From IMG/VR virus record IMGVR_UViG_3300044993_000120, positions 1-28,827 of that record: a stretch of DNA of 28,827 nt. The stretch is one strand, 5' to 3'. The position numbers and the translations under genes are program-made. Of the stretch, positions 5,979-12,367 are shown piece after piece. Position 1 is the first letter of the stretch, and every line of letters begins with the position of its first letter. The DNA is from a virus. A model generated the notes under the pieces. It saw only the letters and a list, made by a program, of their open reading frames with translations, was not told the DNA's origin and did not search any database.

Positions 5979-6923
5979 ATGAAATATTTTTTATTTATTA
6001 ATCAAGAGGCGATAATTAAAAATCAAATAAATATATCAATAGAGGAAGCAATTTTATTAGATTATTTATTTTGGTTATGCGCTTCACCGTCAGAAGATGT
6101 GGAAAAACAAAGGATAGTTGAGAATGGAAAAACTTATACTTGGTTTGATTATGGTTATTTTTTAAATCAAATGCCATTATTAAGAGGCAAAACTGCTCCA
6201 AGTATTACTACAAAAATTAAAAAATTAGAAAATGAAGGTCTAATTGAAACTATTTTAAAACATAAAAGAAAATATGTAAGGATATTACCAAAGGCTGATT
6301 TATTATTCAGAAAAACAGAAGAAAAATCGTTAAGAAATCTTAACGATAATGAAGAATCGTTAAGAAATCTTAACGATATCGTTAAGAAAACTAAACGAAT
6401 AAATATATTAAATAATAATATATTTCTATCTAATAATAAATTAGATAGAAATGGTCTAACGACCAAAAAACAATTTGGTAACGGGGAAGTTAATTTGATT
6501 TTAGAGAAATTTAAGCAATTAAAAGGCTTTTATCCTACCGATAAAGACCCGAGACGCCGGGCTTGGAATATCGTCCAGCAAATAAATACCTTCTTAAAGA
6601 AAAATCCTATCTTAATTGAGAAATATGGTTTTACTTTTGAGAAAATGGTTGATAAGTTTTTTAATATATTAAAATCAAAAGATTATTGGGCTTATATTGA
6701 GAATCTTGATACTTGCAGGCGGAAATTAAATGTTTTCTTTGGAGCGTTGGAAAAAAAGATTAAGGCTTTGGAAACTATGAAAATAGTTGAAAAATCATTA
6801 GAAAAACAAAACGAATACATTGAAAACAAAAGAAAAGAGGAAAATATAGCCGAAATACCTCATATTAAAGAAGAAATTGATGAAATGAGACGAAAACTTG
6901 CGGAAAAATTTAAAATTGAGTAA
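5979..6923 (+). CDS. Replication initiator / replisome organiser-like protein
   Basis: 314 residues. Residues 1-110 look like a winged helix-turn-helix of phage and plasmid replication proteins: SIEEAILLDYLFWLC, then KTAPSITTKIKKLENEGLIE and a basic wing. Residues 115-165 are low complexity and include the duplicated SLRNLND. Residues 170-310 form a helical domain (FKQLKGFYPTDKDPRRRAWN) and a coiled C-terminus. The central DNA has iteron-like repeats and an AT-rich stretch, as in lambda O, where the origin lies inside the gene. With no helicase or polymerase in the window, it probably recruits the host replisome. Expression is probably limited by the leader terminator abutting its ATG. No close family was identified. 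Confidence 0.65.
   Translation: MKYFLFINQEAIIKNQINISIEEAILLDYLFWLCASPSEDVEKQRIVENGKTYTWFDYGYFLNQMPLLRGKTAPSITTKIKKLENEGLIETILKHKRKYVRILPKADLLFRKTEEKSLRNLNDNEESLRNLNDIVKKTKRINILNNNIFLSNNKLDRNGLTTKKQFGNGEVNLILEKFKQLKGFYPTDKDPRRRAWNIVQQINTFLKKNPILIEKYGFTFEKMVDKFFNILKSKDYWAYIENLDTCRRKLNVFFGALEKKIKALETMKIVEKSLEKQNEYIENKRKEENIAEIPHIKEEIDEMRRKLAEKFKIE
6326..6387 (+). repeat. Iteron-like inverted repeats inside the initiator gene
   Basis: Two perfect inverted repeats, ATCGTTAAGA-AA-TCTTAACGAT, lie at 6326-6347 and 6356-6377, a 30-base period (about three helical turns). A third half site, ATCGTTAAGA, is at 6378-6387. They encode the repeated SLRNLND and then IVKK. They are likely binding sites for the initiator dimer. 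Confidence 0.75.
6388..6451 (+). other. Putative origin: AT-rich unwinding tract and hairpin
   Basis: The iterons are followed by a nearly pure A/T run (about 6399-6425). A perfect 12-bp inverted repeat comes next: TTTCTATCTAAT (6423-6434), spacer AATAA, ATTAGATAGAAA (6440-6451). Iterons beside an unwinding element inside the initiator gene match lambdoid origins. Function is inferred from layout. Confidence 0.55.
6655..6676 (+). repeat. Palindromic element copy inside the initiator gene
   Basis: TTTTAATATATTAAAA at 6659-6674, in frame as FNILK. The surrounding 22 bases are identical to 7346-7367. Confidence 0.7.
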
Positions 6924-6974
6924 TAATTTTTTATTGTTCTATCAATTTAAATCAAAAGAATATTAAAATAGGGG

Positions 6975-7003
6975 TTGACAAAAATTATAAAATATTTTAT
7001 AAT
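6975..7003 (+). promoter_or_regulatory. Consensus promoter for the early operon
   Basis: TTGACA at 6975-6980, a 17-base spacer, TATAAT at 6998-7003: full consensus. The ATG at 7037 gives a leader of about 27 A-rich bases without a Shine-Dalgarno site. It probably drives the recombination genes. Confidence 0.85.
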
Positions 7004-7036
7004 TAAATTAGTTAAAAGTTTAAACAAAATAAAAAT

Positions 7037-7363
7037 ATGATAAAAAAATTTTTCTATAATTACGAAAAACCTTATAAAGGACCATTTAAATTTGAAGACG
7101 CAAAAGCAATTCTAAATGAATTTTTAAGAACTAAAAGATTTATTGGCGGTATGATTACTACTTTTACCGGTGGATTTTTAAAAAAAAGAGCAAAGACTAA
7201 TAAATATGATGTTTTTATAAAGGTTTACCAAGAGAAAGCGACTTGTAATATTTGCGGAAAGGAAGCAGAAAGTGAAATTGAATTTGAATTTATTAAAGAA
7301 AATGGAATTTGCCTTGGATGCGACCACGTCCAAGGCGAAGTTAACAGTTTTTTAATATATTAA
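7037..7363 (+). CDS. Hypothetical zinc-binding protein, 108 aa
   Basis: First gene after a consensus promoter, so probably expressed early and strongly. The C-terminal half carries CNICG (about residues 71-75) and CLGCD (about 92-96), a four-Cys zinc ribbon on beta strands (SEIEFEFIKENG). The N-terminal half is basic, with a Gly-rich turn (FIGGMITTFTGGFLKKR). Its stop codon lies inside the palindromic element. No family was recognised. Early takeover or replication roles are plausible but unproven. Confidence 0.6.
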   Translation: MIKKFFYNYEKPYKGPFKFEDAKAILNEFLRTKRFIGGMITTFTGGFLKKRAKTNKYDVFIKVYQEKATCNICGKEAESEIEFEFIKENGICLGCDHVQGEVNSFLIY

Positions 7364-7367
7364 AATC
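7346..7367 (+). repeat. Intercistronic palindromic element, copy C
   Basis: The perfect 16-base palindrome at 7350-7365 contains the stop of the upstream gene and ends 3 bases before ATG 7369. The flanking 22 bases equal those at 6655-6676. Confidence 0.8.
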
Positions 7368-7368
7368 T

Positions 7369-7656
7369 ATGGAATACTTTTTAGGATTTAATAACTTGAA
7401 TTACGAAACGCAGGAAGAAATTTTAACCGAGTTAAAGAAAAGATTAATGAAAAAATTGGAGCAAGAGGCAAAGGAAAAAGAAAAAACATTAAAACAACTG
7501 ATGTGGACGGAATATGATTTGGATTGGGATATTGAAAATCAAGCAGATAAAGAAAGGTTTTTTGAATTAAGTCTTGATGAGTTTTTGGAAGACCAAGCAA
7601 AAGATATAATAAATAGAACCTTTAAACATTTATCAGTTTATTTTGAAATACTATGA
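7369..7656 (+). CDS. Hypothetical acidic helical protein, 95 aa
   Basis: An E/K-rich, mostly helical protein (EEILTELKKRLMKKLEQEAK, then an acidic WTEYDLDWDIENQ stretch). No motif is recognisable. It starts just after the palindromic element and overlaps the RecB-like nuclease start by 4 bases (ATGA), so the two are probably translationally coupled. It might be a partner of that nuclease; this is inference from position only. Confidence 0.6.
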   Translation: MEYFLGFNNLNYETQEEILTELKKRLMKKLEQEAKEKEKTLKQLMWTEYDLDWDIENQADKERFFELSLDEFLEDQAKDIINRTFKHLSVYFEIL

Positions 7657-8696
7657 ATTTAGATTGGACTTTCTTTCAAAGTTGGAATAGTGGTTTGGAA
7701 TTAGCAAGGAATGGGAATAAACGGGAAATTAAACCACGTGATATAATTTGGGCTTCCGAGATTGGAAAATCCTATATAGATGTTTATCTTGCGTTGAAAG
7801 GTGAAAAACCAAGTAATGATTTTTCTCAGACTACCCTGCGAAAGTTTGATGCGGGGATAATTTGGGAAAACATTATTGGAGTAATTCTTAAACGAGTAGG
7901 GTTGTTAAAAGAAAGTCAAGAATGGGTAAAGTATGAGATGAAAGGTTGTTTACCGATTACGGGAAGATTAGATTTTACCGCTGGTGGGAAAATTGACAAA
8001 GAAAAGGCTTTATCCGAATTGGAAAATATCAAGGAATTACTACCTAATAATGTTTATGAGGCTTCAAAAACGATTATTGATAATTTGGCTGGAAAGGAAT
8101 TAAAAGAAATTGTTTTGGAAATTAAGACCGTGTCTTCATTTATGTTTGATAAATACGAAACAAGCGGACAAGCGAATGGGAATCATAGATTACAGATACT
8201 TCATTATCTATTGGCTAAAAATATGCCAGAAGGACATATTGTTTATATTAGTAAAGATGACGCCCGTATGTTAGAGGTTGGGGTATTCAATCCCTCATTC
8301 GTAAATGATGAATATACAAAATGGATTAAAGAATTAAGTGGTTATTATTACGCTAACGAGCAACCACCAAAAGAAAAAGAAATTATTTTTGATGAAGAAT
8401 GGGGGAAATTTACTTTGAATTGGAAAGTGTTATATTCAAGTTATTTGACAAAAATTTACGGATACAAAGACCAAGAAGAAGTAAGACAGATGTATCAGCC
8501 GTTAGCGGAAAGTTGGAATAGAGTTTTGTCAAGGGTTAAAGGCGGAAAGGATATGACGAAAGATAATTTGGAAAAGATTAAAGCCATTAAGGATTGGGGA
8601 TTTGATTATGAAGAGATAATTGAAAAATTAAAAGTTAATTGGGAAAAAGAAAAGGAACAAAAAGAGGCGGATTTAGAAATTGAGTTAAAAGGTTAA
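7653..8696 (+). CDS. RecB/Cas4-like PD-(D/E)XK exonuclease
   Basis: 347 residues. The PD-(D/E)XK core is visible: ASEIGKSYIDVYLAL and WEN (Glu72) near the N-terminus, GRLDF with Asp107, LEIKTVSS with Glu156 and Lys158, then QILHY (Gln181-x3-Tyr185), the extra motif of RecB/Cas4-family nucleases. The C-terminal third is helical and charged. No iron-sulphur cysteine set is seen, so it is closer to phage RecB-like exonucleases than to Cas4. It probably resects DNA for phage recombination, with the SSB at 11196 and the resolvase at 13129. It overlaps the preceding gene by 4 bases. Confidence 0.8.
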   Translation: MNLDWTFFQSWNSGLELARNGNKREIKPRDIIWASEIGKSYIDVYLALKGEKPSNDFSQTTLRKFDAGIIWENIIGVILKRVGLLKESQEWVKYEMKGCLPITGRLDFTAGGKIDKEKALSELENIKELLPNNVYEASKTIIDNLAGKELKEIVLEIKTVSSFMFDKYETSGQANGNHRLQILHYLLAKNMPEGHIVYISKDDARMLEVGVFNPSFVNDEYTKWIKELSGYYYANEQPPKEKEIIFDEEWGKFTLNWKVLYSSYLTKIYGYKDQEEVRQMYQPLAESWNRVLSRVKGGKDMTKDNLEKIKAIKDWGFDYEEIIEKLKVNWEKEKEQKEADLEIELKG

Positions 8697-8731
8697 AAGT
8701 TTAGAAAATAAATAAACTTATAAAAATAAAT

Positions 8732-8959
8732 ATGAGAAAGTTTAGTCGGTGGATATTTGAAACAAAATGCCGAAGATGTGGAGAATTGAATGAATGGATA
8801 ATTAGTCTCAATGATAAGGAACCAACAGAAAAAAAAATAAACTTTCATATATATTATTATAACGAAAATCCATTTGAAATAAAATGGTGTGAAAATTGTA
8901 AAATGCTTACAAGACAAGAATGGATTTGTCTTTATGAAAAATTAAAAGTTAAAAAATAA
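8732..8959 (+). CDS. Small zinc-ribbon protein, 75 aa
   Basis: Contains CRRCGE (about residues 13-18) and WCENCKM (about 52-58): two CxxC pairs making a zinc ribbon, with a basic N-terminus. It ends KLKVKK-stop, encoded by the TTAAAAGTTAA element that also ends other genes here. It is one of a cluster of tiny zinc proteins in the early region, and probably binds nucleic acid. No family was recognised. Confidence 0.55.
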   Translation: MRKFSRWIFETKCRRCGELNEWIISLNDKEPTEKKINFHIYYYNENPFEIKWCENCKMLTRQEWICLYEKLKVKK

Positions 8960-8962
8960 TCT

Positions 8963-9190
8963 ATGAAAAAAATAATTTGTGAATTCTTTGGCTCTCATTT
9001 TTGTAGAGAAATTAGTATTAATGAATATACAAAAGGAGAATTTTATATTGCTATATCAAATATAATGCTTCCTACATTAAAATCTTTTTCAGAAGGAGAA
9101 ATTAATGAAATTGATAATAAAAATATTAAAAAATTGGTGTTTAGAAAAGACAAAGAAGATGTTTTTCGTCTTATAGGTTATAAAGATTAA
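8963..9190 (+). CDS. Hypothetical protein, 75 aa
   Basis: Starts MKKIICEFFGSHFCREISIN and then has a mixed alpha/beta composition with no clear motif; two Cys near the N-terminus are not a standard zinc site. It follows the zinc-ribbon gene after 3 bases. About 60 bases downstream an in-frame-less fragment encodes another KKLEVKK ending without a start, perhaps debris of a similar small gene. Function is unknown. Confidence 0.5.
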   Translation: MKKIICEFFGSHFCREISINEYTKGEFYIAISNIMLPTLKSFSEGEINEIDNKNIKKLVFRKDKEDVFRLIGYKD

Positions 9191-9252
9191 AAAAGATATT
9201 TTAGAAAAGGTAATTGAATTTATTAAAAAGTTAGAAGTTAAAAAATAAAAAT

Positions 9253-9807
9253 ATGTTTGATTTTCAAGATTTTCTTACTAACACAATAAAAGCAAAAAGG
9301 GCTGAGGAGATGAAAACCTCTCCTCAGCTTACTTTAGGTGAACTTATACTAAAATTAGAAGCAATAGATAAAAATCTGCCAGTCTATTTTGATAACGAAA
9401 AATATAGACCAACCAGCATAGGTAGTTGGAGAGGGAGTTATTGCGAATTATCAATTAATTATAAAAGTAATAAAGGTTGTGACACTATTAATTCAGACGA
9501 AATAGAAAGGGTTTATGAATATGAGAACGGTGAAAAATATATTGTTTATAAGCAAATAGATACAACTTTACCTAAAAATGTAAGAGTAAAAGATTTATTA
9601 AAAATACTTAAAATGGCGATTGGAAAGACAATGCCAGGTTATAAAGGAGGAAATTTTTTAATTGGTAAAACTACTCCAGTTTGGGTAGCTTCTTATGGTG
9701 AAAGCGAAGGATATAAGACTGATGAAGATTATAATTTTCAAGCAATAGTTGATGTTAAAGTAAAAAATAAAAAAGCGATTTTAATGACAAAATTGATACT
9801 ATATTGA
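9253..9807 (+). CDS. Phage protein of a conserved unknown family (TLGELI ... SWRGSY type)
   Basis: 184 residues. The region TLGELILKLEAIDKNLPVYFD followed by PTSIGSWRGSYCELSINY resembles a small protein family found in many unrelated phages, with a conserved GELI helix and SWRGxY strand; its function is not established. The annotated start (9253) adds about 25 residues before that core. ATG 9310, at residue 20, is a possible alternative. The DNA at 9301-9328 is a perfect GC-rich hairpin covering that second start, so initiation there could be controlled by structure. Confidence 0.55.
   Translation: MFDFQDFLTNTIKAKRAEEMKTSPQLTLGELILKLEAIDKNLPVYFDNEKYRPTSIGSWRGSYCELSINYKSNKGCDTINSDEIERVYEYENGEKYIVYKQIDTTLPKNVRVKDLLKILKMAIGKTMPGYKGGNFLIGKTTPVWVASYGESEGYKTDEDYNFQAIVDVKVKNKKAILMTKLILY
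9301..9328 (+). repeat. GC-rich perfect inverted repeat inside the 9253 gene
   Basis: GCTGAGGAGA (9301-9310), an 8-base loop, TCTCCTCAGC (9319-9328): 10 perfect pairs, much richer in GC than its surroundings, about 48 bases after the start codon. No T tract follows, so it is not an intrinsic terminator. It may act as an RNA structure or protein site. Confidence 0.6.
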
Positions 9808-9835
9808 AAAAAGTTAAAAAATAATTAATTTTTAG

Positions 9836-9915
9836 TTCGGGCGTGTATTGAAGTTCGGGCTGGAGCAACGACTTCAATGGCAAGCAATATCCAGCATAAG
9901 GCTTGCCCGCCCGAA
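9836..9915 (+). ncRNA. Three-way-junction RNA element with predicted kissing loop
   Basis: P1 is TTCGGGCG (9836-9843) with CGCCCGAA (9908-9915). P2 is ATTGAAGT (9847-9854) with ACTTCAAT (9871-9878), closing a 16-nt loop. P3 is GGCAAGC (9879-9885) with GCTTGCC (9901-9907), closing a 15-nt loop. The two loops hold complementary GCTGGA (9859-9864) and TCCAGC (9890-9895), a 6-bp kissing pair. The only unpaired junction bases are TGT between P1 and P2. AGTTCGGGC occurs twice (9834, 9852), so P1 has a competing partner. No known riboswitch or ribozyme consensus was recognised. It lies between two genes and may be the leader of the 9943 gene or an independent RNA. Confidence 0.7.
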
Positions 9916-9942
9916 TAAAGAATTAAAAATTAAAAAATAATT

Positions 9943-10293
9943 ATGAAAAATAAAATTGAAAAAAAGTTAAAAGAATATCTAAATGAAAATGAAATACCAT
10001 TAAATGATATTATGTCTAAAGATATTCAAACATTTACGATAATAAATCAAAAGTTTTTAGGATATGAAATTATAGAAAAAGGAAATTATTGGGAAGCCTG
10101 GTATGAAGCTCAATTTTATATAGGAAAAATAATTATAATTTTTGAAACAGATATAAAAATAAAATTTTATAAAAATAAATTTAAAAATGTTGTTGAGGAA
10201 TTATTTAGGCTTTATGAAGAAAGTAAAAAAGTTAAGAAATTATTTAATATAAAAATACCTATTGACAAAAGTTATAAATTATTTTATTATTAA
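9943..10293 (+). CDS. Hypothetical protein, 116 aa, downstream of the structured RNA
   Basis: Starts MKNKIEKKLKEYLNENEIPL. The middle has alternating aromatic/hydrophobic beta strands (GNYWEAWYEAQFYIGKIIII, then FETDIKIKFY), and the C-terminus is a basic helix. There is no Cys/His site or membrane anchor. It begins 27 bases after the three-way-junction element, which may control its expression. Its last 32 bases contain the promoter for the next gene. No family was recognised. Confidence 0.55.
   Translation: MKNKIEKKLKEYLNENEIPLNDIMSKDIQTFTIINQKFLGYEIIEKGNYWEAWYEAQFYIGKIIIIFETDIKIKFYKNKFKNVVEELFRLYEESKKVKKLFNIKIPIDKSYKLFYY
10262..10290 (+). promoter_or_regulatory. Promoter for the transglycosylase gene, leaderless type
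   Basis: TTGACA at 10262-10267, a 17-base spacer, TATTAT at 10285-10290, embedded in the end of the upstream gene. The ATG at 10299 is 8 bases later, so the predicted mRNA starts within about two bases of the codon. Confidence 0.75.
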
Positions 10294-10298
10294 AATAT

Positions 10299-10859
10299 AT
10301 GATAAGAAAATTTGATTTTGAAATAGGTAGAAAAAAACCAAATTGGAGAATAAAGGTAATAATAGTTTTAGTTTTTTTAGGATTATTGACCTTTGGATTT
10401 TATAAGGCCTTACAGGAAGTTAATAATTGGTTTGCTACTCATTATTTTAAGTTTAATCCGATTATTGAATTAAAGATTAATAAACCGATTGAGATTAGAA
10501 AAAGAGAAATTGAAATTAAACAAGTGATTAAAGAGGTGAAAAATCTTCCTGAACCGAAAACTACATTAGAGAAATATATTTGTGATAAATTTGGAGTTGC
10601 GGATTGTAAGATTGCTATTGCGGTAGCAAAAGCAGAAAGTGGATTGGGCGAGACTAAATATCACGTTAATAAAGATGGTAGTATTGATATTGGAATTTTT
10701 CAGATTAATTCAGTTCATTGGAGTAAGCCTGGTTGTAGTCCGAAGGAATTATTTGACGCTTATAAAAATGTAGATTGTGCTTATAAAATTTGGGAAAAAC
10801 AAGGGTGGACGCCGTGGGTGGCTTACCAATCAGGAAGTTTTATTAATCATTTGAAATAA
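10299..10859 (+). CDS. Membrane-anchored lytic transglycosylase
   Basis: 186 residues. A basic N-terminus, then a membrane helix at about 18-36 (IKVIIVLVFLGLLTFGFYKA), then a linker with IEIRKREIEIKQVIKEV. Residues 92-186 form a lysozyme-like transglycosylase domain: AVAKAESGLG with catalytic Glu113, NKDGSIDIGIFQINSVHW, and GWTPWVAYQSG. Four cysteines (95, 103, 146, 160) suggest disulfides, so the domain should face outside (type II topology). It cuts peptidoglycan glycan strands. It lies among replication genes with its own promoter, away from the lysis block. Lysis, local wall opening or blocking of superinfection are possible roles. Confidence 0.8.
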   Translation: MIRKFDFEIGRKKPNWRIKVIIVLVFLGLLTFGFYKALQEVNNWFATHYFKFNPIIELKINKPIEIRKREIEIKQVIKEVKNLPEPKTTLEKYICDKFGVADCKIAIAVAKAESGLGETKYHVNKDGSIDIGIFQINSVHWSKPGCSPKELFDAYKNVDCAYKIWEKQGWTPWVAYQSGSFINHLK

Positions 10860-10860
10860 T

Positions 10861-11184
10861 ATGGAGAAAACAAAAAATTTTTACAATCCAAAATATAAAA
10901 TTGGGACAACTGTTTATCACGTTGATAATTGTGGAAAAATTATAAAAACGAAAATTGTAAAGATACTATCTTATCAGTCAGAAAATGGTTTTGAGTATGA
11001 TTATTGGTGCGATAATTACGGTTCATTTAAAAAGGTTGGTGAAAGGTATTTTCTTGAAAAAGAAAAAGCAAAGAAATCTTTATCGAGAATTATTAAAGAA
11101 GAGATTGAAAGACGAGATATGGCTATTAAATTGCTTGAAAAAGAAAAAAGGAAATATCAAAAATTATTAAAAGTTAAAAGTTAA
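10861..11184 (+). CDS. Small SH3/KOW-like phage protein, 107 aa
   Basis: The N-terminal 55 residues read as a small beta barrel (YKIGTTVYHVDNCGKIIKTK, then IVKILSYQSENGFEYDYWC), a pattern common in short phage proteins of unknown role. The C-terminal half is a K/E-rich coiled helix ending LLKVKS. The DNA at this end holds two overlapping copies of TTAAAAGTTAA (11167 and 11174), the second containing the stop. The start, one base after the previous stop, suggests coupled translation. Confidence 0.5.
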   Translation: MEKTKNFYNPKYKIGTTVYHVDNCGKIIKTKIVKILSYQSENGFEYDYWCDNYGSFKKVGERYFLEKEKAKKSLSRIIKEEIERRDMAIKLLEKEKRKYQKLLKVKS

Positions 11185-11195
11185 ATTTAAATACT

Positions 11196-11825
11196 ATGGC
11201 AGACGATTTAATTTGGGATGAAAATGAGGTCTGGAATGAAATTAAAAGTTATAAAAATCAGAAAAGTGTATTTTTAAAATTCAAGAGCGGAGTAAATAAA
11301 TTGGAATTGAAATCGCATCAAGGAGGATTATTTACTCACTATATTAAAAATTTAGGAACTGTTATTTGTAAAGGTAAAGATTGCTTTTTTTGTGAGAAGA
11401 AAAGTAAAAAAAGAAGAGAAATTTACTATTTTGCTAATTTAAATGACGAGATGGGATTATTGAGATTACCAGTTTCTATTTTTATTAATATTTTAAATTT
11501 AGTTAATGAGAAAGTTTATGATAAAGTTAATTCTCCCAGAGATGCTAGGTGGATTATTATTAAAAAAGGTGAAGGGCGAGATACTGAATATACAACATCG
11601 TTTGGGTCTCTAATAGAGCCTAATGAAAATGAAGTTAAAGAAAATACCGAGAAAGTAAAAAAGTTTTTGGAAAGGTATAAAGAAAAGTTGATTAATAAAT
11701 ATGATGAATTTGTTAGTAAATTTAATCAAGGAAAAAAAGAAATAGTAAAAAACGAGGAAGAAATACCAGAATCAATAGAAGAAGAAAATCAAGAGGAAAT
11801 TAATCCAGATGAGATACCGTTTTAA
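11196..11825 (+). CDS. Single-stranded DNA-binding protein
   Basis: 209 residues. The N-terminal two thirds look like an OB-type core (SVFLKFKSGVNKLELKSHQGG), interrupted by a Cys58-x4-Cys63-x2-Cys66 cluster that may bind zinc, as in T4 gp32-like proteins. The C-terminus is strongly acidic and ends INPDEIPF, very close to the D/E-rich IPF tip by which bacterial SSBs bind partner proteins. It probably coats ssDNA in replication and recombination and recruits host enzymes through this tip. Followed at once by the palindromic element. Confidence is high for an SSB role and lower for the exact family. Confidence 0.75.
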   Translation: MADDLIWDENEVWNEIKSYKNQKSVFLKFKSGVNKLELKSHQGGLFTHYIKNLGTVICKGKDCFFCEKKSKKRREIYYFANLNDEMGLLRLPVSIFINILNLVNEKVYDKVNSPRDARWIIIKKGEGRDTEYTTSFGSLIEPNENEVKENTEKVKKFLERYKEKLINKYDEFVSKFNQGKKEIVKNEEEIPESIEEENQEEINPDEIPF

Positions 11826-11846
11826 AAGTTTTAATATATTAAAATG
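11821..11846 (+). repeat. Intercistronic palindromic element, copy D
   Basis: Exact 26-base copy of 1825-1850. It again contains the upstream stop (11823-11825), the palindrome (11829-11844) and the next ATG (11844-11846). Confidence 0.85.
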
Positions 11847-11996
11847 GCGATTATTGTAATTTTTATTTTGGTTTATATTTTAGGATTTTTTGTTGGAATG
11901 ATATTTACAAGGGCAATGATTTTAAGAATTATAAAAAGAATGTTAGAAGATAAAAAAGATTTTGATAAACGAAATATATGGAAAATTATCAATTAA
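11844..11996 (+). CDS. Single-helix membrane mini-protein, 50 aa
   Basis: From ATG 11844 at the end of the palindrome to TAA 11994-11996. It begins MAIIVIFILVYILGFFVGMI, one membrane helix, followed by a basic cytoplasmic-type tail (RAMILRIIKRMLEDKKDFDK). It overlaps the next gene by 19 bases. No family was recognised. Small membrane proteins like this can be lysis or exclusion factors; there is no direct evidence here. Confidence 0.55.
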   Translation: MAIIVIFILVYILGFFVGMIFTRAMILRIIKRMLEDKKDFDKRNIWKIIN

Positions 11997-12367
11997 ATTT
12001 AATTAAAGAAGTAGAAAAAGAGGGTAAAAAGGCAAAGGTTTATGAGGTTGTTTATAAAGATAATGATTACCCGAGAAAAATTGGAAAATTAAAGGTAGCG
12101 AAAACTTATAGAACATTTTTAAAGGAAGTAGATTCAACGAAGCATAAGATGAGATTGTTTAATGCTTATGGAATACAAAAAGATTTTTTTGATAAGTATT
12201 TAAAAGGTAAAAAAGGAAAAATTTTTATTTATGAAATTGATTTAAACCGATATTTAGAAAGTGATATTAAAGATTGGGAAGAACACGGAAAATATGCTAA
12301 TTATGGAAGCGGGAGACAAATGTTTTTGTCATTAAATTATTTTAAAAGTTTTAAAGCAATAATATGA
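11978..12367 (+). CDS. Hypothetical protein, 129 aa
   Basis: A soluble alpha/beta protein, starting MENYQLNLIKEVEKEGKKAK. Notable parts are YEVVYKDNDYPRKIGKLKVAKTY and an aromatic C-terminus (HGKYANYGSGRQMFLSLNYF). The N-terminus is read in another frame within the end of the 11844 gene, and its stop overlaps the next ATG by 4 bases, so it sits in a tightly coupled operon with the SSB. No family was recognised; a DNA-metabolism role is suggested only by its neighbours. Confidence 0.55.
   Translation: MENYQLNLIKEVEKEGKKAKVYEVVYKDNDYPRKIGKLKVAKTYRTFLKEVDSTKHKMRLFNAYGIQKDFFDKYLKGKKGKIFIYEIDLNRYLESDIKDWEEHGKYANYGSGRQMFLSLNYFKSFKAII

Noticed and set aside
9177-9249. Short open frame encoding DILEKVIEFIKKLEVKK
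   Set aside because: No start codon and no motif; it is probably gene debris or chance, so it is not listed as a gene.
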